Program-made: the position numbers and the translations under genes
Part shown: positions 46,704-56,390 of the stretch, piece after piece
Numbering within the stretch: the first letter of the stretch is position 1
Layout: each line of letters begins with the position of its first letter
The notes under the pieces: generated by a model
The model's database searches: none
What the model was told of the DNA's origin: nothing
The model's input: only the letters and a program-made list of their open reading frames with translations
DNA from: an uncultured Shimia sp.
GTDB lineage: Bacteria; Pseudomonadota; Alphaproteobacteria; Rhodobacterales; Rhodobacteraceae
NCBI RefSeq assembly: GCF_947493595.1
Contig: NZ_CANLRL010000001.1
Location: 186,001 to 250,000, forward strand
Direction of reading: 5' to 3'
DNA: 64,000 nt

Positions 46704-48265
46704 CAGTGGACCTGTCGCTGTTCTTGGAGGCGTTCCACTTTCTGCGGCCCTGGTTGCTTGTGCTGGCTTTGCCGGTTGTGGTGACCTGGTGGCGGTTGCG
46801 TCAGAGGCGTGGCGCAACTGGGGGCAATGATGGCTGGTTGGCGCCGCATTTGGCAGAAGCGCTGACGGTGCCGGGGAATACGGCGGGCCGGGTGCAGCCG
46901 ATCGATGTGATCTCATTGGTGCTTTTGTTGTTGGCGGCGGCCGTGGCTGGCCCGAGTTGGACCCGTGCACCGACACCTTTTGCGGCCCAAACCGCGCCGC
47001 TGGTGGTGGTGATGCAGGTCACGCCGTCGATGGAGCAAACCGATGTGGCGCCGCAGCGGTTGGCGCGGGCGCGGCAGAAGACCATGGATTTGCTTGCCTT
47101 GCGCAGCGGCGCGCGCACGGCACTGGTGGCCTTTGCCGGAACCGCGCATGTGGTGGTGCCGATGAGTGAAGACCCTGGGGTGATGCAGCCCTATTTGGAA
47201 GGGCTGACGACAGAAGTGATGCCAATTGAAGGGTTGGACATTCAGGCCGGGTTTGCCACGGCGCAGGCGTTGTTGGCGCGGGAAGGGGCACCGGGGGGCG
47301 TGGTGTTCATGGTTGATGAGTTGTCCGCCAGTGCGGCAGCCGAGCTGGCGGAGGCTTGGGGACGGGATGGGGCTGAAGAGGGTGACGCCGCTGAGACTGT
47401 GGCTTCGATGAGTTTCCTGTTCCTGTTGCCGGAGGGCAAAGCCTTGCCTCAGGTGCCAGACGGAGCGTCGGCGACACGGGTGACGCCGGACAATCAGGAT
47501 GTGGCGGAGGTGGAGCGCTCGTTGGCATCGGCCTATCGCCGTGCGCAGTTGGAGGATGAGGCCCAGCCGTGGGAGGATCGCGGCGCGTGGTTGGCCTGGC
47601 CCGCGTTGATGCTGTTGCTGCTGTGGTTTCGACGTGGCATGGCAGTGCGCTGGGCGGGGCAGGCCGCGTTGGCGCTGTGGCTTTTGCATCCGGGGCAGGT
47701 GCAGGCAGAGGGCTGGCGCGATTGGTTTTTGACGCCGGATCAGCAGGGGTGGCGGGCCTTTGAGCGCAAGGAATACGTCGATGCTGCGGAGGCGTTTGAA
47801 GACCCGTATTTGCGGGGCGTCGCGCTTTATCGAAGTGGTCAATATGAGATCGCGGCACAAGAGATGGCGCGTCTGGACACGGCGGAGGCGGCGTTTTTAC
47901 AGGGCATGGCTCACCTGAAGTCGCGCGGCTACCGCGATGGTGTCCGGGCGTTTGAGCGGGCTTTGGAGATCGATCCAGAGCACAAGGGCGCGCAGCAGAA
48001 CTTGCAGATTTCTAAAGCCATTGTTGAGTATGTTGAGACCACTCGGGAGCAATCTGACACGGGTGAGGACACCGGGATTGGCGCGGATGATGTGGTGTTT
48101 GACAATGAAAGTGGGCGTGGGGAGGACACGCAAATCGAGGTGCCGGAAGAAGACGCACCGGCGCATTTGTCAACGGAACAATGGATGCGCACGGTGGACA
48201 CGCGCACGGAGGATTTCCTGAAACAGCGGTTCCGACTTGAAGCGGCGCGGGGGGAGCGGCCATGA
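46700..48265 (+). CDS. VWA plus TPR protein (BatB/BatC fusion-like) with degenerate MIDAS
   Basis: PLVVVMQVTPSMEQTDVAPQRLARARQKTMDLL (QVTPS in place of DxSxS); C-terminal TPR FERALEIDPEHKGAQQNLQ. Confidence 0.87.
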   Translation: MTVDLSLFLEAFHFLRPWLLVLALPVVVTWWRLRQRRGATGGNDGWLAPHLAEALTVPGNTAGRVQPIDVISLVLLLLAAAVAGPSWTRAPTPFAAQTAPLVVVMQVTPSMEQTDVAPQRLARARQKTMDLLALRSGARTALVAFAGTAHVVVPMSEDPGVMQPYLEGLTTEVMPIEGLDIQAGFATAQALLAREGAPGGVVFMVDELSASAAAELAEAWGRDGAEEGDAAETVASMSFLFLLPEGKALPQVPDGASATRVTPDNQDVAEVERSLASAYRRAQLEDEAQPWEDRGAWLAWPALMLLLLWFRRGMAVRWAGQAALALWLLHPGQVQAEGWRDWFLTPDQQGWRAFERKEYVDAAEAFEDPYLRGVALYRSGQYEIAAQEMARLDTAEAAFLQGMAHLKSRGYRDGVRAFERALEIDPEHKGAQQNLQISKAIVEYVETTREQSDTGEDTGIGADDVVFDNESGRGEDTQIEVPEEDAPAHLSTEQWMRTVDTRTEDFLKQRFRLEAARGERP

Positions 48266-49542
48266 GGTGGTGTGTTGTCTTTGTTCTGTGGTTGGCAAAT
48301 GTTGCTGCGGTTTGGGCGCAGGATGTGCAGCCTAAGCTTGAGGTGACTTTTGAGGAAAACGAGACCGTGCCGGGGCAACCGCTGACCCTGCGGCTAACGG
48401 TGTTGGTGCCGACGTTTATGCCTGACCCGCCAATGTGGCCGGATTTTGAAACGCCGAACCTGATGGTGCGGCTGCCGTCCAAGGCGAGCTCGCCGACCAG
48501 CAAGAGCATTGGCGGGGAAACCTGGTCCGGAATTTCTCGGCGCTATCAAATCACACCGGTGGTGCCGGGCACGTTTGAGATTCCGGCGGGTGAGGTGAAG
48601 GTGCGCTATCGGGCACTTGAGGGCAGCGATGTTGTGGAAGCGTCGTTGCCAGTGCCTGCGCAAACGGTGACGGGTGTTGTGCCGGAGGGGGCTGAAGGGT
48701 TGGACCCTTTTGTGGCGGCAGATAGGCTGACCCTGACGCAGACCGTTGAGGGGGAGACCACGGGGCTGGACGCCGGTGCAAGTTTTACGCGGGTCCTTGA
48801 GGTGAAGATCGAAGGTGTGTCGCCGATGTTCTTGCCATCTGTGACGCCGGAAGAAGGGCTTGCGGGGCTGCGTGCGTATCTAGAAAGCCCTATGGCCGAG
48901 GAGACGGAAAACCGCGGCGTGGTCAGTGGTTCACGCGTGGAGAAGACGGTTTACGTGGTTGAAGGCGGCGTGGATGGCGTGCTGCCTGAGGTGCGTTTGC
49001 AGTGGTTCAATCTGAAAAGCGGGAAAGTGGAAGAGGCCGTGGTGGAGGCCATTGAGGTGCAGGCGGATGCGCCGGTTTTGGCGTCCAATGCGGAGCCGCT
49101 GGATGTTGACAATATCGTGCGGTGGGGCGCGGCATTGGTGGCTTTCTTCCTTGTTGTATGGGCTATTGTGCGTTGGGGTATGCCGGTTCTGCACCGATCT
49201 TGGGAGAGAGCCCAGGAGCGGCGGTTGCAGAGCGCGGGGTACGCTTATAGCGGCATCAAGGCTGCGATGCAGAAACGGGATTTGAGTGCCGCCAAACAGG
49301 CCTATTTGCGTTGGGCGCGCAAGGTGCCACTTGCCGGGCAGAAGACCGAGAAAGCGATTGAAGAAGCCTTTTTGCAGATTGGCGCGGCGCGGTTTGGCAA
49401 TGGCAGTGCAACCGAGGAAGCGCGGGCTTGGGCGCAGCTCAAAACACTCTGCCATAGCAAACACCGCGAAACTCGCTATCGTCACGACACGAAGACACCG
49501 GATTTGCCCCCGCTTAATCCGGTCTCCACGCATCAGAACTGA
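48262..49542 (+). CDS. BatD family protein
   Basis: Signal peptide, EVTFEENETVPGQPLTLRLTVLVPTF, C-terminal TM; last member of a MoxR-VWA block. Confidence 0.82.
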   Translation: MRWCVVFVLWLANVAAVWAQDVQPKLEVTFEENETVPGQPLTLRLTVLVPTFMPDPPMWPDFETPNLMVRLPSKASSPTSKSIGGETWSGISRRYQITPVVPGTFEIPAGEVKVRYRALEGSDVVEASLPVPAQTVTGVVPEGAEGLDPFVAADRLTLTQTVEGETTGLDAGASFTRVLEVKIEGVSPMFLPSVTPEEGLAGLRAYLESPMAEETENRGVVSGSRVEKTVYVVEGGVDGVLPEVRLQWFNLKSGKVEEAVVEAIEVQADAPVLASNAEPLDVDNIVRWGAALVAFFLVVWAIVRWGMPVLHRSWERAQERRLQSAGYAYSGIKAAMQKRDLSAAKQAYLRWARKVPLAGQKTEKAIEEAFLQIGAARFGNGSATEEARAWAQLKTLCHSKHRETRYRHDTKTPDLPPLNPVSTHQN

Positions 49543-49553
49543 AAGACAGCTGT

Positions 49554-51491
49554 ATGACATTTAAGACTTTTTTCGGCATGGCCCTAGCGTGCTTGATACT
49601 GGGCTCCGCCGGATATGCGCAGACGCCGCATGGCGCGGGTGTGCCGGACTATGTTGGGTCAGAGGCCTGTCAGGACTGTCATGCAGAAGCCTACGACGCG
49701 TGGAAAATCTCGCATCATGGCGAGGCCTGGCGAATGCCAGGAGACGACAGTTTTGTCGGGGCATTCGCGGGAGAAAGTTATGAACATGACGGCATGCGCG
49801 CGACGTTTGATAGAGATGGCGACGCCTATGTGGTGACGGTGCGCGAGAAAGACGGCGTGGAAGCGCGTTATGAGATGCAGTCCGTGGGCGGGGTGCATCC
49901 GCTAGAACATCCGATCCTGTCGACCGGCAAGGGGCGGTTGCAAAGCTTTGATGTGGTCTGGGATGTGGAGCAGCAGCGGTGGTATCACCTTTATCCGGAG
50001 CAGGACTTGCCACCCGAAGATGCGTTTCACTGGACCGGTGTTTACAAAAACTGGAACAGCCGGTGTGCGGAATGTCACGCGACCGGGTTTGAGAAGAATT
50101 ACGATTTTCAGACCAAGCGATACGCAAGCCAGCAGGTTGAAATTGGCGTGGGCTGTGAGGCGTGTCATGGCCCCGGTGCGGCGCATTTAACTATTGTCGA
50201 GGGCGCTAAGCCAGAGAGTTTTGCGGTGGCTTTGGGTGACTGGGGATTTACGGCGACGATGTCAGAACCTGTGGCGGCAATGGAGCAATGTGCGGGCTGT
50301 CATGCGCGGCGTGAGGGTTTTGGCAATGGCAATCCGCTGCCGGGAGAGGCCTTTGCTGACAACTACAACCTCGCGATGCTGCGACCCGGATTGTATCATG
50401 CCGACGGTCAGATTTTGGATGAGGTCTATGTCTACGGGTCCTTCCTGCAGTCCAAGATGTCTCAGAAAGGCGTGACCTGCGCCAATTGCCATGAGCCACA
50501 TTCGGCGGAGGTTGTGGCGGAGGGCAACGCGGTTTGCACGCAGTGCCATTCGCCAGCGGGCAATCGCGAGTTCGAGAGCTTGCGGTTGGCTGATTATGAG
50601 GATGTGGCGCACACCAACCACCCCGAGGGCACCGAGGCAGCGCAATGTGTGAGCTGTCACATGGTGGACAAGGTCTACATGGGCACCGATCCGCGCCGGG
50701 ATCACAGCTTTCGTGTGCCGCGTCCTGATCTGAGCGATGCGCTGGACAGCCCGAATGCCTGTACCACCTGTCACGACGACAAAAGCAATGACTGGGCAGC
50801 AGGCAAAGTGCGCGACTGGTTCCCCGAAGGGCGCTGGCAGGAGCCGCATTATGGTGAGGTTTTGGCGAAAGGGCGCGCCAATCCGCGCGCTGCGGCGGGA
50901 GACTTGATGGGGCTGGCACAGGATGAAACTAAGCCGAATTTGGTGCGGGCAACCGCCTTGTGGCTTTTGGGGCCGGGGGCGACAACACTGGACTTGTTGG
51001 AGCTGGGGGTGTTCTTGGAGAATGAGGATCCGCAAATTCGTGTTGGCGCACTCAATGCGTTGCGCGCGCGGGCAGTCGTGGCGACCGCGCCTTATTTGTT
51101 GCAAGGCTTGAATGACGAAGTGCGGGCGGTGCGCTTGGCGGCGGCGCGGGCAATTATGAGCCAGAGGCCGGATCGCTTGCCGGATAGCCTGCGGGCGGCT
51201 TTGGGACAGGCGTATCGCGAGTTTGGCACGGTGGTGCAGAACCAGATGGATTTTGCCGAAGCGCATTTGCAAGTGGCGGGCTATTCGATGGTGTCGGGCA
51301 ACTTACCATCTGCCATTGCGGCCTTGTCTGAGGCGGTAAAGCTCAATCCGCAAAACCCTCAAGCCTGGAGCAGCCTGATCCGCATGACCGCACAGGTCGA
51401 AGGGCGCCGGGCGGCGCAAAAACGCATGCGACAGGCGTTGGCCTACAATCCTGACGATCCGGATTTGCAGCAGTTGGCGGAGCAATTCTGA
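49554..51491 (+). CDS. Exported octaheme c-type cytochrome with HEAT/TPR-like C-terminal region
   Basis: Signal peptide; eight CxxCH motifs (CQDCH, CAECH, CEACH, CAGCH, CANCH, CTQCH, CVSCH, CTTCH); C-terminal helical repeats. Confidence 0.9.
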   Translation: MTFKTFFGMALACLILGSAGYAQTPHGAGVPDYVGSEACQDCHAEAYDAWKISHHGEAWRMPGDDSFVGAFAGESYEHDGMRATFDRDGDAYVVTVREKDGVEARYEMQSVGGVHPLEHPILSTGKGRLQSFDVVWDVEQQRWYHLYPEQDLPPEDAFHWTGVYKNWNSRCAECHATGFEKNYDFQTKRYASQQVEIGVGCEACHGPGAAHLTIVEGAKPESFAVALGDWGFTATMSEPVAAMEQCAGCHARREGFGNGNPLPGEAFADNYNLAMLRPGLYHADGQILDEVYVYGSFLQSKMSQKGVTCANCHEPHSAEVVAEGNAVCTQCHSPAGNREFESLRLADYEDVAHTNHPEGTEAAQCVSCHMVDKVYMGTDPRRDHSFRVPRPDLSDALDSPNACTTCHDDKSNDWAAGKVRDWFPEGRWQEPHYGEVLAKGRANPRAAAGDLMGLAQDETKPNLVRATALWLLGPGATTLDLLELGVFLENEDPQIRVGALNALRARAVVATAPYLLQGLNDEVRAVRLAAARAIMSQRPDRLPDSLRAALGQAYREFGTVVQNQMDFAEAHLQVAGYSMVSGNLPSAIAALSEAVKLNPQNPQAWSSLIRMTAQVEGRRAAQKRMRQALAYNPDDPDLQQLAEQF

Positions 51492-51620
51492 GCCTGCCTG
51501 CGGCATCTTCGCACAAACCGCGAAAAACACGGAGTTTTTCTAAGGTATTTTGGGTAGACGCCGGTTGTTTTAGGATAGGCGGATGCTTATCAGTCTGAGG
51601 CAACGAACAGGAGGGCGCCG

Positions 51621-54497
51621 ATGAACGACGGCAGTATTCTGGCTTTTATCGCCATTTTACCATTTCTTGGCGCATTGGTGCCGGGAATTATGATCCGCGC
51701 CGGGCGCAATGCCTGCGCTTCTTTCACTGCCGTTCCAACCGTTTTGGCGCTGATATTGCTGGGCACGCAGGTGCCTGCGGTGATGCGCGGCGAGGTGGTC
51801 AGCACAACCATTGAATGGTTGCCACAGTTAGGCCTCTCGGCAAGCTTTTTTCTGGACGGTTTGGGGCTGTTGTTTGCGGGCATGATCCTTGGGGTTGGCC
51901 TGCTGATCATCCTGTATGCGCGGTTCTACCTGTCCGGTGACGATCCGATGGGGCAGTTCTATACCTATTTGCTGCTGTTCCAAGGCGCGATGCTGGGTAT
52001 TGTTCTGTCCGACAACATCCTGCTTTTGTTGATTTTCTGGGAGTTGACCAGCCTGTCATCCTTCCTGTTGATTGGCTATTGGAAGCACCTGCCGGAGGGT
52101 CGTCAGGGCGCGCGGATGGCGTTGACAGTGACCGGTGCAGGTGGCTTGGCGATGATCGGCGGCATGCTGATCCTTGGCAATATCGTGGGCAGCTACAACC
52201 TGACCGACATTCTGGCGCAGGGCGATGTGATCAAGGCGAGTGAATGGTACATGCCGGCGCTGATCCTGATCCTGATTGGGGCGTTCACGAAGTCCGCCCA
52301 GTTCCCGTTCCACTTCTGGCTGCCACATGCGATGGCTGCGCCAACGCCGGTGTCTGCCTATCTGCACTCTGCAACCATGGTGAAGGCAGGCGTGTTCCTG
52401 ATGGCACGGATGTGGCCTGTTCTGGCGGGCACGGATGCGTGGTTCTATATCGTGGCGACCACCGGTTTGATCACTATGGTGCTCGGCGCGGTGATTGCGC
52501 TGTTTAAAGATGATCTCAAAGGCTTGTTGGCATTTTCGACCGTAAGCCATTTGGGCCTGCTGACCATGTTGTTGGGCTTTGGCACCAAGGCGGCGGCGAT
52601 TGCGGCGGTGTTCCACATCATCAACCACCTGACCTTTAAAGCGGCGTTGTTTATGACCGCCGGGATTGTCGACCATGAGGCGCACACGCGGGACATCAAG
52701 CGGCTGGGTGGTTTGGCGAAACTGATGCCGATCACGGCTATCATCGGCACCATCACCGCGTTGTCGATGGCGGGGACCATTCCGTTAAACGGGTTCATTT
52801 CCAAAGAGATGATGCTCGAAGAAGCAGCGCACACGGTGTGGTATAACAACCCGTGGATTGTGCCGGTTCTGGCGACCTTGGGGGCCTGTTTTTCTGTGGC
52901 GTATTCTTTCCGGTTTATCTTCCACGTGTTTGGTGGGCCGGTGCGCGACGACTACCCGTCCACGCCGCATGATCCGCCCTTTGGGCTCTACGCCGCACCG
53001 GCCTTGTTGACCGTGCTTGTGGTTGCGATTGGTGCGATGCCGTTTTTGGCAGAGCCGTTGGTGACCGTGGCGGCCAATGCGGTCACCGGTTTGGACACAC
53101 ATCCACATCTGAAACTGTGGCACGGTGTGACACCGGCGCTGTGGATGTCTGTGATTGCATTTGCGGTGGGCGGCGTTCTGCTGGCTGTGCATGGCAAGCT
53201 GGACGCGATTTGGCTGCGGATGCCGCGGCCTGAGGCCAAGGCGATTTTCGATGCGATCATGGAAAGCTGTGTGGCGCTGGCGAAAGCCTTTGCCGGTGGC
53301 ACCCATAATGGTGTGATGAGCCGATATCTGGCGCTCTTGGTGGTGGCCGCAGTTGCGGTGGGCGCACATGCCTATTTCACTGGTGGTATCAGCGCGCCAA
53401 CGCGGGAGATCCTGCCGGTGCCGCCCTTGGTTTGGGTTGGCTGGCTTTCTCTTGTGGTGGCGACCTGGCTGGTGGTGAGCCAGCATCGCAACCGCTTCCG
53501 CTCTTTGGTGTTTATCTCGATCATCGGCCTCGTGATCTCGGGCGGGTTTGTCTACCTCTCTGCCCCAGACCTCGCGCTGACGCAGATTTCGGTTGAGACC
53601 GTGACCATCATGTTGCTGCTTTTGGCGCTGTACTTCCTGCCAAAGGATACGCCTGCGGAAAGCACCAACGGCAAGCGTCTGCGCGATGCGGTGGTGGCGA
53701 TTGCCGGTGGTGGCGCGGTGGCCGCTTTGGCGATGGCCTTCCTGACCCGCGATGTGGACAGCATTTCGGCTTATCACCTCGCCAATTCCTACAAAGGGGG
53801 CGGCGGCACCAATGTGGTGAACGTGATCCTCGTGGATTTCCGGGGCTATGATACCTACGGCGAGATCATCGTGCTTGGCATTGCGGGTCTGACGATCTTT
53901 GCGCTGATGGATGCGCTGTTGCGGGGGCCAGCGGCGAAGCGTTTGCGGGATCGGGCGTTCTCTCCTGATCGCTCGCGTGACCGTCACCCGCTGATGATGG
54001 TGGTGGCGACCCGAGCGATGTTGCCAATGGCGGTGATGGTGGGACTCTACATCTTCCTGCGCGGTCACAACCAGCCGGGTGGCGGTTTTGTCGCTGGTCT
54101 GGTGATCTCCATTGCCTTGCTGATGCAGTACATGGCGTCTGGCTTTGCCTGGGCGCAGTTGCGGCAGCGGATCGAGTATCATTCGATGATTGGCTGGGGC
54201 GTGATCATCGCCGGATTGACCGGTGCGGGCGCATGGTTGGCGGGCAAGCCGTTCCTGACCAGTGCTTATGGTTATCTGCATTTCCCACCGATCGAAGAGT
54301 TTGAATGGGCCACGGCGATGGCGTTTGATTTGGGCGTGTTCCTGGCAGTGTTGGGCGCGGTGATGCTGATGCTCTACAGCCTGTCGCGGATTGCGCGGTT
54401 TGCCGGGGAAACCATCAACGTGACCCCTATGGATCACGATCCGTCCGAGGCGCCGGAGGATGGCGCGGACGAGCAAGAACAGAAGGAGGGCCAATGA
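51621..54497 (+). CDS. Na+/H+ antiporter subunit A (MrpA/PhaA with fused MrpB-like C-terminus)
   Basis: Complex I NuoL-like core (KSAQFPFHFWLPHAMAAPTPVSAYLHSATMVKAGVFLMARMWPV); C-terminal MnhB-like RGHNQPGGGFVAGLVISIALLMQYMASG. Confidence 0.95.
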   Translation: MNDGSILAFIAILPFLGALVPGIMIRAGRNACASFTAVPTVLALILLGTQVPAVMRGEVVSTTIEWLPQLGLSASFFLDGLGLLFAGMILGVGLLIILYARFYLSGDDPMGQFYTYLLLFQGAMLGIVLSDNILLLLIFWELTSLSSFLLIGYWKHLPEGRQGARMALTVTGAGGLAMIGGMLILGNIVGSYNLTDILAQGDVIKASEWYMPALILILIGAFTKSAQFPFHFWLPHAMAAPTPVSAYLHSATMVKAGVFLMARMWPVLAGTDAWFYIVATTGLITMVLGAVIALFKDDLKGLLAFSTVSHLGLLTMLLGFGTKAAAIAAVFHIINHLTFKAALFMTAGIVDHEAHTRDIKRLGGLAKLMPITAIIGTITALSMAGTIPLNGFISKEMMLEEAAHTVWYNNPWIVPVLATLGACFSVAYSFRFIFHVFGGPVRDDYPSTPHDPPFGLYAAPALLTVLVVAIGAMPFLAEPLVTVAANAVTGLDTHPHLKLWHGVTPALWMSVIAFAVGGVLLAVHGKLDAIWLRMPRPEAKAIFDAIMESCVALAKAFAGGTHNGVMSRYLALLVVAAVAVGAHAYFTGGISAPTREILPVPPLVWVGWLSLVVATWLVVSQHRNRFRSLVFISIIGLVISGGFVYLSAPDLALTQISVETVTIMLLLLALYFLPKDTPAESTNGKRLRDAVVAIAGGGAVAALAMAFLTRDVDSISAYHLANSYKGGGGTNVVNVILVDFRGYDTYGEIIVLGIAGLTIFALMDALLRGPAAKRLRDRAFSPDRSRDRHPLMMVVATRAMLPMAVMVGLYIFLRGHNQPGGGFVAGLVISIALLMQYMASGFAWAQLRQRIEYHSMIGWGVIIAGLTGAGAWLAGKPFLTSAYGYLHFPPIEEFEWATAMAFDLGVFLAVLGAVMLMLYSLSRIARFAGETINVTPMDHDPSEAPEDGADEQEQKEGQ

Positions 54498-54498
54498 C

Positions 54499-54861
54499 AT
54501 GGAGATGATTGTTGCCAGTGCCATTGGCGTGCTGACGGCAGGGGGGATTTACCTGATCCTGCGCCTGCGGGCTTTCCCTGTGATCCTCGGGATGGCGTTG
54601 CTGTCTTATGCGGTGAACGTGTTCCTGTTTGCCACCGGTCGTCTGGCGGTGAATGCGCCGCCGATCCTGAACAAATACGCGGATGTCAGCTATTCTGACC
54701 CGCTGCCGCAGGCTTTGGTGCTGACTGCGATTGTGATCAGCTTTGGCATGACGGCAGTCTTGGTAATGATCGCGCTGGGCGCCTACCTTGAGGCGGACAG
54801 CGATGAGATCAACATGACAGACGAAGATGATGCGCAGGACACAGAGGGGCAGGGCGTATGA
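54499..54861 (+). CDS. Na+/H+ antiporter subunit C (NuoK-like)
   Basis: Three TM; GGIYLILRLRAFPVILGMALLSYAVNVFLFATGR; DPLPQALVLTAIVISFGMTAVLV. Confidence 0.94.
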   Translation: MEMIVASAIGVLTAGGIYLILRLRAFPVILGMALLSYAVNVFLFATGRLAVNAPPILNKYADVSYSDPLPQALVLTAIVISFGMTAVLVMIALGAYLEADSDEINMTDEDDAQDTEGQGV

Positions 54862-56390
54862 ACCACTGGATTATTGCTCCTGTAGTGTTGCCAGCGCTGC
54901 TGGCGCCGGTGATTGCCTATGTGATGCGGCACGACATTAAGCTGGCGCGCTATGCCTCGGTGGCGGGCACGGTGATGCTGGCGGCGATTTCGCTGGGCCT
55001 GCTGGCCACGGCCGCAGATGGCGAGACACATGTTTATTACCTTGGCGACTGGCCGGCGCCCTTTGGCATTGTGCTGGTGCTGGATCGCCTGTCGGCGATG
55101 ATGGTGCTGTTGACGTCGATACTGGCGCTGATTGTGTTGTGGCATGCAATTGCGACGGAGTGGGACAACCGCGGTCGGCACTTTCATGCGCTGTTCCAGT
55201 TCCAGCTGATGGGGGTCTGTGGCGCCTTCCTGACTGGTGATGCGTTCAACCTGTTTGTTTTCTTCGAAGTGCTTCTGATCGCCTCCTATGGTCTGATGAT
55301 CCACGGCGGTGGCAAGGTGCGGCTGAAGGCTGGCCTACAGTATGTGGTGATGAACCTCGCAGGCTCCACGTTGTTTCTGTTTGCGCTTGGGGCGCTTTAT
55401 GCGTCGACTGGCACGCTGAACCTCGCAGACCTGGCTGTGAAAGTGCGGGAACTTCCGGTCGAAGAAGCGGCCATTCTGCGGGTGTCGGCGGTGTTGTTGC
55501 TCATGGTGTTTGCCATCAAGGCGGCGTTGTTTCCGGTGCAGTTCTGGCTGCCCGCGACCTATGCCAATGCACCCGCGCCAGTGGCGGCGCTGTTTGCGAT
55601 CATGACCAAAGTGGGTGCCTACGCGATCATCCGGTTCTACACGCTGGTGTTTGGCCCGGATGTGGCCGCCGTGGACGGTTTGATCGGCAGCTGGGTGATG
55701 CCGGCGGCGGTGATCACCGTGGCAATTGGAGCGATTGGCGTTCTTGGCGCGCGGCGGTTGATGCCGATGCTGTCTTTCGCAGTGGTCGGCTCCATGGGCA
55801 CGCTGTTGCTCGCTGTGGCGGCGTTTACGCCTGAAGCGATTGGCGCAGGGCTGTATTACCTGCTGCACTCGACCTTTGCGGCTGCGGCGCTGTTCCTGCT
55901 TGCGGATCTGGTGGTCACGCGACGCGGTAGCGATGCCTTGAGCGCGCAGCCGCCCATCTATCAGAACGGCCTGTTTGCGGCGTTCTTTTTTGTTGGGGCC
56001 ATTGGCGTGACCGGGATGCCGCCGCTGAGCGGGTTCCTGGGCAAGCTGCTGGTGTTGGACGGTGTGCGAGACATGCCGTGGATGGCCACCGCCTGGGCGG
56101 CGATCCTGATCGGTTCGTTGGTGACCATCGTGGGCTTTGCACGGGCCGGCAGCGTGGTGTTCTGGAAAGCCACGGCCTTGGCCGATCCTGAGGCGGAGGA
56201 GCCAGAAGATGCGGAGCCTATTGGTGTAAATGCGCTGACCGGCGTGAGCTTGTCTCTGGCGGCATTGGTGCTGTTGGCAGTGTTTGCCGGGCCAGTGATG
56301 GGCTATCTGGAGCAAACTTCGGCGCAGTTGTTTGACGTGTCAGCCTATGTTGAGGCGGTGCTTGGGCAGCCTGGGGAGGATCTGAAATGA
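54858..56390 (+). CDS. Na+/H+ antiporter subunit D
   Basis: NuoN/M-like; IKAALFPVQFWLPATYANAPAPVAALFAIMTKVGAYAIIR. Confidence 0.95.
   Translation: MNHWIIAPVVLPALLAPVIAYVMRHDIKLARYASVAGTVMLAAISLGLLATAADGETHVYYLGDWPAPFGIVLVLDRLSAMMVLLTSILALIVLWHAIATEWDNRGRHFHALFQFQLMGVCGAFLTGDAFNLFVFFEVLLIASYGLMIHGGGKVRLKAGLQYVVMNLAGSTLFLFALGALYASTGTLNLADLAVKVRELPVEEAAILRVSAVLLLMVFAIKAALFPVQFWLPATYANAPAPVAALFAIMTKVGAYAIIRFYTLVFGPDVAAVDGLIGSWVMPAAVITVAIGAIGVLGARRLMPMLSFAVVGSMGTLLLAVAAFTPEAIGAGLYYLLHSTFAAAALFLLADLVVTRRGSDALSAQPPIYQNGLFAAFFFVGAIGVTGMPPLSGFLGKLLVLDGVRDMPWMATAWAAILIGSLVTIVGFARAGSVVFWKATALADPEAEEPEDAEPIGVNALTGVSLSLAALVLLAVFAGPVMGYLEQTSAQLFDVSAYVEAVLGQPGEDLK

Noticed and set aside
51522-51540. GAAAAAC-ACGGA-GTTTTTC hairpin after the octaheme cytochrome gene
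   Set aside because: Stem is A/T-dominated and weak, with no run of T afterwards; not supported as a terminator.
52785-54524. Long minus-strand ORF (579 aa) antisense to the mrpA-like gene
   Set aside because: His/Arg/Gln-rich translation typical of the complementary frame of GC-rich coding DNA; the plus strand is a clear MrpA/B protein.
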